From Perkinsus olseni (lineage: Eukaryota; Perkinsozoa; Perkinsida; Perkinsidae): DNA of 21,837 bases. Position 1 is the first letter of the stretch. Each line of letters opens with the position of its first letter. Positions 10,258 through 20,247 of this stretch are shown piece by piece. The stretch covers positions 1 to 21,837 of the forward strand of contig JABANP010000696.1 in the NCBI GenBank assembly GCA_013115135.1, written 5' to 3'. The translations under genes and the position numbers were made by a program. Under the pieces are notes generated by a model. That model was given only the letters and a program-made list of their open reading frames with translations, ran no database searches and had not been told where the DNA came from.

Positions 10258-12836
10258 ATGGTGATGTCAGGGCCCCCCTCCCCTGTCCCTCCTGATAGCG
10301 GTATACTCTCCTACTTTCCCGAGTGGCTGTCTTCCAACCCGTATTTTGGAGCCGGCTTCGGCCTGGTTGGAGTGGGCGCGGTCATGGGCCTCCTCAGAAC
10401 CTCTTGTGAGCATTACCGTATTCTGATAGCATTCCTGACATATCCGTCTGTTCGAAAGTATCCAAGGTTGACTCTGGCATTTGATCGAAAGAATCTAAGG
10501 TCGCAACACGCGAGTCCTTCCTTCATGCTTGACTCGGTCAGGCTGACCCTAGTCGAACTCTCCCCCGGCACAAACTGTGTTCATCCATCCTCAGCGACGA
10601 ACCTACAGACAGTCTTCCGACGACGGGCACTGTGCTCCTTGGAGATACCGAGCAAGGACTACTCCTACCAGTGGGTCATGCAGTGGCTGGTGACGAAGAA
10701 TGGCAGATATACTCAGCACATCGGTAATGCCAGAACAGTAGTGCAACCCTACCGTTACCTCAGAACACTCTGTTACAGCACCAGCTCTTACCGTACTTGT
10801 ATCGGTCTGTCTTTGAGCGAGGAGTGGTACTTGTTACTCCCGCGCCGCGATCCGAATGGATCGAATCCCGATCCGTCATCAGCCGGACATAGTGGTCCCT
10901 GTTGAACTCAGGCGTGGAAACGAACCACTCCAAGGATGTCTCTGGCCGGATGACTACCTCCTTCGATTTTATACCCAGTCCTGGTCGCCACTTGATGAAA
11001 TTCAACGGTGAGTGGAGGGGAATGGGTACCCGTACAGCTATCATCGTTCTACGTTAGTTCGACCATCATTAGCAGGCTAACTCTAACGAGCTCGTACTTC
11101 AGTCTCAGCCTACCTTGATATCAGTTCTTGAAAAATTCGAAGTTGTTATGAATGCCACGTCGCCGCGTGTTCTCAGTGATAGTACCCCACCGGTGTCGGA
11201 CTGTTCAGGGCGTTATCGATAGTGATGGTGTGTCCTTGCTCTCGGGAGGTTGATAGTAGGTGCGTGGATGCTGGTGGAGCGGGAACGTAACAATTCCACC
11301 GTCGACATCACCACAGGCTCACCTTGGGAGACACTCACGCTAACAACGCTAGCATGGAATGCGGGAAAGTTCCAACGTAGGTTGGATGGGCTGCTGGGTC
11401 TCCCTCGCACGGTCTTTCAGAGCTCCTGCTAGAAGCCCAGAGTATGGCGGCCAACCGGAAGGAGGGCAAGACTGTTATATACAATGCGGCTGGTCATGAA
11501 TGGCGCCCCTTTGGGAATCCTAAGACAGTTCGACCGTTCGACTCAGGTGAGTCGTACATGGTCGTCTTCGAGCGTAGAATGGAAAACGATAGTCGCCCTC
11601 GCGCTGGTGATGATGATGATGACGCCCGCTCGCCGATCCTGAGCCCCTCTTGCTGGCTATTTCCATAACAGTTGTCGAACAATTCTCATCCGTCACTGTT
11701 CACCTCAGTCATCCTGGACGGTACAGCAGCGGAGACCATCGCCTCTGATGTGAAGGAGTTCCTTTCCACCGGTTCTTGGTAGGAGTCAGGCCTCCCTGCC
11801 TAAACTCTGACTCCCACCGTCCTGCAGGTATCTCGATAGAGGCATACCCTATCGCAGAGGATATCTTTTCTATGGTCCGCCAGGCTGCGGCAAGACCAGC
11901 TATATAATGGCTTTAGCTGGCCATATACAGTAACTGGGGGAGAGCCGCTTGACACGCACTGCTCCATACCCTCACTTTCATCGTATGTTACGTAAGTTGT
12001 GGTATGGTGATGTAGTCGCCGTCGGTCCTCCTGTGGAGATGTTCATAGTTCTTGGAGGTCTGGCCTGCCCAGGTACAATATAGCAGTCCTCAACCTAGGC
12101 GACCCGACCATGTCCGACGACAGACTTCAGCGGCTTCTTGCCACTGTCCCTCCCAAGTGAGCGTGGGCTCCTCCGTCTCTCGAGACTTATAGAGCCCCCA
12201 TTAGGTGCCTTATCCTCCTCGAGGACGTCGATTGTGTTTTACCAGAATACGAGCCTTCTGAGAAGTCGCCGGCGGATTCACGGCATCAAGGTGACTTCTC
12301 CTAGCTGCTCTGCCGCCCTCTAATCTCTCCCTCCCTCAGGTATCCGTCCCATGACGTTCTCCGGTCTCCTCAATGCGCTGGATGGCGTCGGTTCTACTGA
12401 AGAGCGACTCGTCTTCATGACCACCAACAGGCCCTCCTTCCTCCCACCAGTCCTAGTCCGCCCAGGTAGCCTCCACTGAGGGGCCCGCAGTGCTCGCCTA
12501 CCGTTCTGTCAGGGCGCGTGGACGTGAAGGTCCACGTGGGCCTAGCGACACGGGAGCAGATGCGGCGTATGTTCGTTCGCTTCTATCCGGACGCGATCGA
12601 GTGGGCGGAAGAATTCGCCAGGTGAGCTCGGCGGCCCTGCAGGTGCCGTCGTTCGAGCGTTGATGGTGATGCTCAGGAAGTTGGAAGGGACGCCATTGTC
12701 GTTGGCGGACATCCAGGGGTACTTCCTTTTCTTCAAGAATGACCCTGAGGGATGCTTGGAGAACGTCGGCGAGTTTGCCGACCGCGTCATCAACAGCCAA
12801 CGGTGGGACAAGGAGGAGTGCTACTCGCGGTTGTAA
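10258..12836 (+). CDS. BCS1: Mitochondrial chaperone BCS1 (AAA ATPase)
   Basis: Twelve exons: 10258-10405, 10595-10723, 10912-11007, 11260-11376, 11421-11546, 11709-11778, 11828-11929, 12073-12156, 12205-12290, 12340-12465, 12513-12621, 12677-12836. They give 450 residues ending in TAA; yeast and animal BCS1 are about 420-456. The N-terminal [18 protein letters not shown] is the single inner-membrane helix. The BCS1-specific domain follows ([45 protein letters not shown]). The AAA domain has Walker A GPPGCGKT (about 245-252), Walker B LILLEDVD (about 293-300), sensor MTTN (about 346-349) and VRPGRVDVKV with the Arg-finger region. BCS1 translocates the folded Rieske Fe-S protein across the inner membrane during complex III assembly. 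All catalytic motifs are intact. Introns fall into two classes: 44-55 nt, and 143-252 nt in the 5' half. There is no cleavable presequence, as is usual for BCS1. Confidence 0.94.
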
Positions 12837-13149
12837 CAGTTTCTCGGGATCAATTGCGTTAGGCCCGGCATGGTAGAAGAAGAAGCCGCTTCTTCTACTT
12901 CCACTCTCCCGACCAAGCGAGACGGCGGGACGTCCCAGGCCGCTCGAGGAGAAGGGTCGCGATGCCTCTAGCATGTCTGCTGCCACGGCCGGGTGGTCCG
13001 GCACTGCTTGTGTGTGTGTTCTATGCTTAGAGTTTCTGACACAGCTGGTCTTGGAGTGAGTCAATTCGCCTGCCACTGCTTCGCTCCGCTGACATAAATC
13101 GGTGGCCCTCCGCAGTTTACCAGCACTGTTGTGATGTTCCTTCTTCCCT
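12837..13149. other. Intergenic region 3' of BCS1
   Basis: These 313 bases follow the BCS1 stop. A run near 12870-12900 (agaagaagccgcttcttct) can fold into a short stem and could belong to the 3' untranslated region. I see nothing else. A long open frame on the opposite strand covers this stretch and the last BCS1 exons but has no recognisable content. Confidence 0.4.
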
Positions 13150-13742
13150 ATGGTCGTTATTGAAGCCACTCAACCATTCCGAACTCTCGGAGCCATTCAT
13201 ATACGCAAGAAACGAGTGTTGGAGAAGTTGGCGGAATCAGGTGATCGCTACGTCTTCACCCGCCATGCAGCTCACTCTCAAAACGTATCATTGGGGGACT
13301 GCTGCTCTATCGGGGAGAGTCTTGCACAGCTCTCATAAGAGCCGGAATGTTCATCAGGGTCAAGCATGGCGAGCGGGGGCGAAGATGAGGAGTCGTTCCT
13401 GGAATCCTTGAGACCGAAGAACCCCAAGTGCTTCAAGTGCAACCTGGCCATGCAGTGCCCGATGTGCAACCGAGTGAGGCAACAGTCCCATTGTCAGTTC
13501 TCGCTATATTCGTCTCTGCATTCCTTCTCGTCACGACAGCGATCACCATAATCTTCTGTCCCATGATGCTGCACGTGGTAGTGGGCCTTGTTATCAAGCG
13601 GAATCTTCGTAGAGGGACTGCCCCTGGACGCCTCGGATCATCGCTCCTTGGTCTACTGTTACTAAACCATGCCTCATCTCAGGACGAGTGCAGCAAGTGC
13701 GGAGGGTACATGAAATGCCCCGAAGTGTGCGGGACTCGTTAA
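13150..13742 (+). CDS. Small Cys-motif protein, function unknown
   Basis: The proposed exons are 13150-13240, 13358-13473 and 13683-13742, giving 88 residues ending in TAA. The introns are 117 and 209 nt. The first exon reads MVVIEATQPFRTLGAIHIRK; the second contains MASGGEDEESFLESL and then CFKCNLAMQCPMC; the third contains CSKCGGYMKCPEVC. Two CxxC-x5-Cx(2-3)C units back to back suggest a small zinc-binding fold; the metal is an inference. An alternative start is the ATG at 13366, dropping the first exon. The second intron is also open in the frame of exon 3 and would encode a hydrophobic segment (VLAIFVSAFLLVTTAITII), so a membrane-bound alternative product is possible. I do not recognise the family. 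Confidence 0.45.
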
Positions 13743-14196
13743 GGGGTCGACAGTGCCGGCCTTGGACGGCGGTAAGGCTCAAACCACGTAGCTGGCGTCC
13801 TCTGCCAACCCTGTGCGGTTCAGAAGTACGTGGATTCGTAGAGACTAAGAGTGCAGGGACGCAGTATAGCGAACGAGACTTCAAAAAGCACAAAAGCAAG
13901 GCCCAGCTGAGGAATGCATTGGGGACAGACCAAGAGGGAGGTGGGGCTGAGGTCGGGGTACTGGTGACGCTTCCAAGTTGTTGAAAGCTTCCTGAAATTG
14001 AAGTCGCAGGAAATAATTCCATGTATCACCGCGAAGAGCTCAATACAAATTAGCACCTCCTTTATTGGCAGGACGCGCTTAGACCTCAAACGCGGGTTGA
14101 TCTTGAGCGCCAAATCCGGTATGGTTGGATGGTACGGTCTGTATCACAGACCACTAGATGGGTGACCCACAACAGTAGGACTTGAAAGGCCCCATT
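13743..14196. other. Intergenic or 5' region of the coiled-coil gene
   Basis: These 454 bases have no clear coding segment on either strand. They may contain an unseen first exon or the promoter of the coiled-coil gene. A donor-like GTAAGG occurs at 13771. Confidence 0.35.
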
Positions 14197-16927
14197 ATGA
14201 GTGGCGCTGGGGAGACGCAATTTCGAGATCGTTAAAGTCGGTTCTGGATCGGGCTCATCGTTGCCACGATTGCTCTGTTGAGCTTCTCGATCGCACGATC
14301 ACGTAACGCACAAGATGAGCGCCGCCTGGACTGTTCGTTTTCAGAGGCCTTCGGTGATGACGAAAAGGATGAGAAAGATCTTCGGATAGACGAGTTGCAA
14401 AAACAGGTTGGTGTGGTGACGCTCTCCCCATTAGGGCCATTGCCATGATGACAGATCGATGATCTTAACGAGGAGATGGGCCGCGTTGAGGAAGAGCGAG
14501 ATAAGCAAGAGGAGCGAGCCGAGGTCTACCGCGAGAAGTACTGACCACAGCAGTCATATTGTCTGTCCATCCATGCCTTTGCAGATACAACGAGATGAGG
14601 AAGGATTGGGATATAGAGCAAAGGAGCAGGGTCAAGCTCGAGGCCAAAATCGGAGACTTCATGGGGCAGCTCAGGTCGATTACACTCATCAATCGGCTAT
14701 CCTGAACGTCCACTCGCTGATGCTCCTCAGGTACTTATCAGATGTAGCGGGTATGTACCAGGGTAGGCTCACCCAAACCAGGGTATGGGCGATGAGGACC
14801 ATCGAAGAACGGTGCCGTGGCGGGCGTGGTGTGCTTGTCTACGACCTGCGTTAGATACGAGAAGGTGTGGAACATGCTGCTGGGATATGGGAGGAGCGAG
14901 TCCCGTGCCATGGAGAGGATGGTCGTGGCAGCATGGAGGAGTGCCGTGGAGGTCATGAAGGCGGAAAGGTCTCTGGCTGAGTCTGTAGGTGCTATTACTA
15001 GTACCATCTGTCCACCTGTTCATGGTAGGAAAGCCGCTATGAGATGGTCAAGCGTGAGAGGGACTTGGTTGAGGCTGAGCAAGCCCGACTCAGGGATGCT
15101 ATTGTGTCTTTGGAAGAGGTAGAGAACGTGCGAGCAATGACGGGATTCGAGATAGTACATTACCCTAGTGCACTGCAGTGGCCTAGAGCTCTTGCCGAGC
15201 AGCGGCTTCCGTGTGTACTCTTGCCAGAGGGTTGCTCTTGGAGATGTGCCACTGTCCTATACACTTGATAAACACTCAAGACTCGGATGGCCTGTCGCCG
15301 ATAGACGCTCCGAACTACTGACTTGCCCCGTTTCGTGCCAGATGGGCTTCCAGTGGAATTCGGGATGGGGCCTCATTGTGGCTCGTCCTGGACAGGACCC
15401 GTTCCCCGCAGGTCGTAAGCGCAGCCCGTGATCGCCTCAAGGCAGCTGGCTATACAGTCCTCGATAAAGTGTAATAGTTGGCGGCGGTGGCCTGGGGCCA
15501 TGCAGCAGCCGAAACTCGTCGTAACCTCAGATTGAATAGCCAGCCCGGCGGCAAACTGTGCTACTTCTTCGGTTTGTGGAAGATGGGCCATGCAGCATCA
15601 GTCGCCGAATCCAAGCTCAACCAGGCCTATGAGCTCGCTGCAGAGCTCAAGGAACGACAGAAGGAGTAAGCTGGTCTGCGTCAACCTCACAGCGTTCTGC
15701 CTCTCAATACTTCCCGTGAACTTGATCGTAGTCCTGCGGGAGGACGACTATCGATCTACTCCGAAGTACGGAGTTCGTCGAGGCGAGTGTAGTCTTCACT
15801 AGGGGCGGGTGGGTGGTGGTGGTACGGCCCTCCGGGATCCTCCAAACCATCCGTGCCTTTTATCGGCTCTGAAATTCCAAGCTCATAATATCCGTGGTCG
15901 CTCCGGTTTTGGTACGTGTAAGTTCGAAGGTACGAGTTAGCACTGAAGAGAGTTGAGGACCTCACTGAAGAGTTGACGAAAGTGAAGAGGAAGGGTGCCT
16001 TGACGGAGATGGAAGCTCGGAAACTCCGCCCCTTGGCAAACGAGGTGGGACATGCGACGTCCCAATCGTGTATGATCGCCACTCTCATCGCCGTGCGAGG
16101 CCGCCCATATATGACCTCTGCTCTGGTCCATCCGGAGCGGTCTGGCCTGGGTCTAGTCATTTGTGTGCTTCTGTGTCGGTTGCGTCACGCAGGTACTGTC
16201 TCTGAAGCGTCAATTGGTCGATGTTGAGGAGGCCCGAGTACGTCAACTGGATGAGCGCGACGGCATCCTCATCGAGCGGAAGAAGGAGCTCCTGGAACTA
16301 CAACAGGTATCTTGCATGCTTCAACCTAAGATACCACCCTAACCGGAGTTCAGATTATGTTGAACGACGTCCATGCTCAAGCACTGCAAGCCCATATCCT
16401 ACACTTAAACGAGAAAATTGCGTAGGCAAATCCTCAGCAGTGGCAAGCGGTCCTTATATGGGAATACGAGTTCAGATACGAGAGGTTGTTGCGCATGCGT
16501 GCAGCTGGTGCCGGACTCCTCAAGAAAAGCTCTCCCTTGCTGATGTGTATAAAGTGCCAGAAGCTCGTAGTGTATCGTAAGGAGGCGAAGATGATGGCCG
16601 ACGAGTGAGTTCTCGTCCCGGGCCCGGCTCCGCCATTTCGAGTCATCCAGATCCCCTCGCAAGCAGCCGCACAGTAGCTTACTGCCACCCCTGAAGGTGG
16701 GTAGTCGACATTGTGTATCCGACGGCGAGGACAGCCTGAGGCAGCAGCAGGACTTCACTCAGAGTGGTGGCGGGTTTGATAGGGTGAGCAGGCTTCCAAG
16801 GTCCGTCCTATTTGCCATAGCACTGAGCATTGACGCCCACAAGGCTCGCCGAACTACACTCATGGTCGCCATCAACACGCCGCCTGAAATGAAACGACGA
16901 ACCCTTCTTGTCATTCGAATTTTATAG
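14197..16927 (+). CDS. Membrane-anchored coiled-coil protein
   Basis: Supported exons: about 14238-14406, 14455-14537, 14585-14674, 14731-14811, 14855-14984, 15029-15118, then 15602-15665, 15930-16044, 16193-16306, 16354-16421, 16476-16603 and 16651-16927 (TAG). Phases agree at each join, and most introns are 43-56 nt. The first exon encodes a hydrophobic helix (FWIGLIVATIALLSFSIA) and then acidic, charged heptad-like sequence. Examples are LQKQIDDLNEEMGRVEEERD, ERDLVEAEQARLRDAIVSLE, AYELAAELKERQKE, KRQLVDVEEARVRQLDERDG and IERKKELLELQQ. The protein is therefore probably anchored by its N-terminus with a long coiled coil. The tail has a CIKC motif and a Ser/Gln-rich end. The ATG at 14197 (MSGAGETQFRDR) is in frame with the helix but a TAA at 14233-14235 interrupts it, so the true first exon may lie elsewhere. 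Exons between 15119 and 15601 are unresolved; 15412-15468 (VVSAARDRLKAAGYTVLDK) is one candidate. No family was recognised. Confidence 0.65.
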
Positions 16928-17318
16928 TCGTGTAGCTCCGCACGACTATGGAGCCCGGAGGAGCTCTTCACTGTAGAGCTGCGCGGCAAGGACAGACGAT
17001 CGTACCGAATTGGTCGCTGCGTTGCTAGCAATACTCAGTGTTCGTATTGTCTGCTTTCCTTCCGCTCAGTCTCTGATAAGTTACAGCAGCGACCCTGAGT
17101 CTGAGCTCTCCTTCACAAAGAACGTACATGGACTTAACGACGCTCAACGGTACGCTGTGCATCGCTCCGCTGCACTTGATGGACTGCATCCTCAGTCACA
17201 CGCGAAGCATGATCGAAGCCCCGAATCACCAGTCAAGTAGCGTCCCCCGGCTGCCGGCGATTGCTGAGGGCTGGGAAACGGCCAGCAGCCGAGCCTCATC
17301 GGCTTCGCTGAGTAGACG
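16928..17318. other. Intergenic region
   Basis: These 391 bases lie between the coiled-coil gene and the next tentative gene. I see no supported gene, RNA or repeat here. Confidence 0.4.
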
Positions 17319-17877
17319 ATGGCGAATACCATGAGCGATGATGTTCGAGCCATAGAGTACAGTCTTTTGTTGGACAGAGGTTAAATTGGTTGGGTATACC
17401 AGTCGTACGGGCGCGTGATGACATCGATTATCTTTGAGCCAATAAGACCCAGTGCAGCCAGTGAGACTGCTACGCCGGCAGCTCGGGGAGCAGACGCCGA
17501 CGTACCATCAGCACTGGCGTATGTGCTTGGACGGTATGTTTAATCCGCACCGATGGAGGGGCCTCCCGCCGGGGGCTGTCACTTTAGTGAACGAAACAGC
17601 GTTGGAGAAATCGGCCAGAGAGACCTTAGTAGTTGACGACGAAGTACTGCCAGTGATGCAGAGCATTGGCATGGTCTTGGCAAACTGGCAGGGGTAAAAT
17701 TTAGTCTTTGTCCAAGTTGAGCCCGTCGTTGCCAGAAGCAGCAACCGCGAGATTTCCGGTGGCAGTGGCCTTCTTTCATGCTTGCTCCGCGGCTTCGGTC
17801 GTATTCGACGCGCCATAAGGATGAGAGGATATGGTTCATCTTCACCGCGTAGTGGCGAGCCCTCAACCCATTTCTGA
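17319..17877 (+). CDS. Tentative 117-residue hypothetical protein
   Basis: The proposed exons are 17319-17379, 17458-17533, 17619-17693 and 17736-17877 (TGA), with introns of 78, 85 and 42 nt. The frame closes exactly. The start reads MANTMSDDVRAIEYSLLLDR, the middle ADADVPSALAYVLGR and ETLVVDDEVLPVMQSIGMVL, and the end LLSCLLRGFGRIRRAIRMRG followed by a Ser/Pro-rich tail. The acidic first half and basic second half look protein-like, but no family is recognised and the second intron has an alternative acceptor at 17587. The opposite strand is also partly open here. Treat as a prediction only. Confidence 0.38.
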
Positions 17878-18051
17878 CAAGGCCTGAGCCTTGCGCATCC
17901 ATGATCCTCAAGATCATCAACTGCACGCTCAATACTGGGGAGGATGACATTTGCCACTCCGGCGATTCCAATACTGTTGCATCATGTCAATCCCCATTCG
18001 GGGTTTCCGACTCCGGCAGTCGAAAATTGCCAATACCACTTTTTCCAGCGG

Positions 18052-18172
18052 GCAAACTCTCGCTGGCCTCACGGTCTGTCCGACTTATTGTCTAGCCGAA
18101 GTACGGTACTTCAAGTACCGGACACTGTCCGGTAGACAGTACTGCTGAGCTCGAATTGGAGTCGAAACGCCG
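18052..18172. repeat. Direct repeat copy A with palindromic insert
   Basis: The copy begins aaactctcgctggcctcacg, continues through gtctagccgaa and ends gagctcgaattggagtcgaa plus acgccgcc. The same order of blocks recurs at 18267-18367. Between gccgaa and gagctcgaa this copy has about 43 extra bases made of overlapping palindromes: GGTACTT-C-AAGTACC at 18105-18119 and TACCGGACA-C-TGTCCGGTA at 18116-18134. Confidence 0.75.
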
Positions 18173-18266
18173 CCGGTCGCTCACTTCGAGACCTGGAGCT
18201 GGGGCACACGGACGCTTATGGCACCCCTAGCCAGACTAGCCACACAGTTGGCCCTGTTGATAGTGA

Positions 18267-18367
18267 GGTACGGGCGAACTCTCGCTGCGCTCACCGTCCG
18301 TCTCACTCATTGCCTGGCCGAAATCCCGAACACTATTGCCGAGCTCGAATAGGAGCCGAAACGTCGC
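18267..18367. repeat. Direct repeat copy B, shorter
   Basis: The copy begins cgaactctcgctgcgctcac, continues through gcctggccgaa and ends gagctcgaataggagccgaa plus acgtcgc. It is homologous to 18052-18172 but has only about 15 bases (atcccgaacactatt) where copy A carries the palindromic block. Confidence 0.75.
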
Positions 18368-18389
18368 ATCCATGCAGGAGCATGGATGC
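18366..18389. repeat. Perfect 10-bp inverted repeat
   Basis: GCATCCATGC, a four-base loop AGGA, then GCATGGATGC. It lies directly after repeat copy B. Confidence 0.9.
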
Positions 18390-19366
18390 AAGCATCGTAA
18401 GGAATTGCCGCTGACGGTTCGAGGGTTGACTTATGACGAACTTCAGCGGCCACACTGCCGGCATGCAGACGAGGACTGGTTGGAACTCAGAGTACCCGAT
18501 ACTGAATACCAGTCCGCGCCTGGCCCGAAGACCCCGGGTCGAAGTACGAGAAGTCTCATTCACAGCTTGGTTCATCTGGCGGAAGCACGTCGCCACTATG
18601 TCAACTCGCGCGTCGATGGGCGGCGGCATGGCTCCGAGCCTCGAAGCCATGTCGCCGTCTCTCGTGGCACGTCCTCAGCGGACCCGGTCATGAAGAGCAT
18701 AGTATACTCCGCCTTCTGCTTCGCATTCTACTTCGAAGCCGACGCCATAGTATCTAATCTCGATGGTCTTGAGATCCCGGGTCTGGGTCCCAGATATTTC
18801 CGACGCCCTTAGAACTGTGCTCAACACAACAGCTCAGTTAAAGCCGAGAGGGGTAACTGCACTTGTGTATACCTCAACAAAATAGCTATGGTGAATAGTC
18901 TACTCATTCTATTCAGAATAGATCAATTGGACGACCTATGGCAGCATAGCAATATGGGGGTTGCACTGTGCAGTACCCAAGGCAGGGACATCACAGAAAT
19001 GGAAAGCAACATCTTCAGCACGAAACACATAACATGAAACTATCTCAGACTGAAAGCGGAAATCATTTCTTCCGTGAGGAAGCACACTGCGCCAAGCAGA
19101 CTGCTTGAAGCAGTACAACAGCGACAACAAAAGAGTGTTCTTGAGTACTCACCTCATGGGCAGCTATAGCCGATGGAATACGAGAAGCTTCAGTATCATG
19201 TCTTCGCAGCATATCGATGTTTAAGATGACCAACTGACGGTTGACAGAATAATATGAAGACTAACAATATCTGTTTTAACGGCGACAAATAATGAGTTCA
19301 TAACGACATGTAATAAGTCGATAATGAGATCCAAAGATCTATCTGGTGTGGAATCATGTGGACAAA

Positions 19367-19552
19367 CTACTCGCAGACGTAATAGGTACGCTCCGAAACC
19401 TTTCCCACGAATTCTGTCTTCTTGGTGCACTGTTGACCATCATCGCAATCAGCATTCCCATTCTTCGGGTCGCAGTCCTTGTCACAGCCTTGTAGAGTGA
19501 GAAGAACAAAGGCAACCAATAGGGTCTTCAGAGCAAGAGCGTAGACTCTCAT
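19367..19552 (-). CDS. Small secreted Cys-rich protein
   Basis: An uninterrupted 61-codon frame from an ATG to TAG. Residues 1-22 (MRVYALALKTLLVAFVLLTL plus QG) form a clear signal peptide with a basic start and hydrophobic core. The mature part of about 39 residues is acidic and has Cys at 23, 27, 36, 42 and 60 (CDKDCDPKNGNADC, DDGQQC, YYVC). Five Cys leave one unpaired, so a further exon or dimerisation is possible. The LQGC sequence resembles a bacterial lipobox, but this is a eukaryotic gene and I take that as chance. Part of the mature region recurs in decayed form at 20466-20493, so this is probably a member of a small gene family. Function unknown. Confidence 0.55.
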   Translation of the reverse strand: MRVYALALKTLLVAFVLLTLQGCDKDCDPKNGNADCDDGQQCTKKTEFVGKVSERTYYVCE

Positions 19553-19805
19553 TCGGGCGGAGTGTCAACTAACAACTACGAAGCTAGTGACAGACGTACC
19601 GAAAGGCAGAGAGGCAGAATTGCTCTTGCGGTCTCAACTTGAGGTCTCTGTACTTGAGGTCTCAAGAAAAGGGCTAACTTAAACGAGTATAAGTCAGGAC
19701 TACAAAAAATCTAATCATCGGACTATTTAACTGATCTATTTGGGCGAATGCAGCGGTTGCACGCATACTCACGTTCCTTCATGGAACGAGGTGACGCACA
19801 GGGCT

Positions 19806-19827
19806 CGTTGTCTAGACGTAGACAACG
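19806..19827. repeat. Perfect 9-bp inverted repeat
   Basis: CGTTGTCTA, loop GACG, TAGACAACG. It is followed at about 19861-19873 by a second short palindrome, TCTCGA-A-TCGAGA. Confidence 0.9.
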
Positions 19828-20163
19828 GAGAGGAATCAGGCACTTTCTTCTCACAGGCTCTCTCGAATCGAGAGTCTCGATAGAATTGACTAGTTAAACC
19901 TGTGGTCTCCGAGATGGGGCAAGGCGCAGTACTCCAGCGGCGTCGGTGAGGTCGGCAGGACCTCATGGCGGCAGCGATGGTAACGCGAAGGCAAGCTGTG
20001 CCGAGGCTAAAGGCTTTGCTACGAATGGGGATCGCGGTTCGGCATGCACAAGTGCCTCTCGAGGATCTCGAGTGAGAAATGTGAGAGCGTTGGGAGGAGG
20101 ACGCCCGTCTATTAGACAGCGTCTGATCGAGCGCTTATCGAGCACCTGACAGCTCGAGCCGGC

Positions 20164-20180
20164 AGTGCCGGCCCGGCACT
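20164..20180. repeat. Perfect palindrome AGTGCCGG-C-CCGGCACT
   Basis: An eight-base perfect inverted repeat with a single central base, in a run of GC-rich self-complementary sequence. Confidence 0.9.
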
Positions 20181-20228
20181 CATGAGCCATGAGACATGGC
20201 ACTTGCTTGCTAGCGTGGGAGCCACAAC

Positions 20229-20247
20229 CGGGACACGATATGTCCCG
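20229..20247. repeat. Perfect 7-bp inverted repeat
   Basis: CGGGACA, loop CGATA, TGTCCCG. It belongs to the same cluster of hairpins as 20164-20180. Confidence 0.85.

Larger units (their letters stand above)
17878..19366. other. Gene-poor region with repeats and hairpins
   Basis: I find no convincing gene in these 1489 bases. The region holds two diverged direct repeats and several perfect hairpins (listed separately). Open frames at 18336-18812 plus and 18333-18650 minus overlap each other and the repeats and look fortuitous. On the minus strand, 19212-19150 reads MLRRHDTEASRIPSAIAAHE followed by a strong donor (GTGAGTACTC), a possible first exon, but no partner exon could be assigned with confidence. 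Confidence 0.4.

Noticed and set aside
10840..10878. tRNA-like stretch (ggatcgaatcccgatcc)
   Set aside because: It resembles a T-arm, but no acceptor, D or anticodon arms can be folded around it, and it lies inside a supported BCS1 intron. It is just a small intronic hairpin.
12498..13169. Long open frame (223 codons) on the minus strand
   Set aside because: It lies antisense to the last exons of BCS1 and its 3' flank, has no recognisable domain and a low-complexity Arg/Ser-rich composition expected from the antisense of coding sequence.
13474..13682. Intron with a hydrophobic open frame in the Cys-motif gene, as a separate membrane protein
   Set aside because: It has no start codon context of its own and joins neither exon 2 in frame; pyrimidine-rich introns often read as hydrophobic. 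Kept only as an alternative within that gene's entry.
14150..14172. 5S rRNA-like motif (tagatgggtgaccca)
   Set aside because: About a dozen bases resemble the 5S internal region, but the rest of the expected 120-nt gene and its pairing are absent on either side.
16422..16437. Second apparent 16-nt intron (gtaggcaaatcctcag)
   Set aside because: A 54-nt intron from the same donor to the acceptor at 16475 keeps the frame and has normal length; the 16-nt version does not keep the frame.
18336..18812. 158-codon plus-strand open frame
   Set aside because: It starts within repeat copy B, runs through a perfect hairpin and is mirrored by an open frame on the other strand. Composition looks random.
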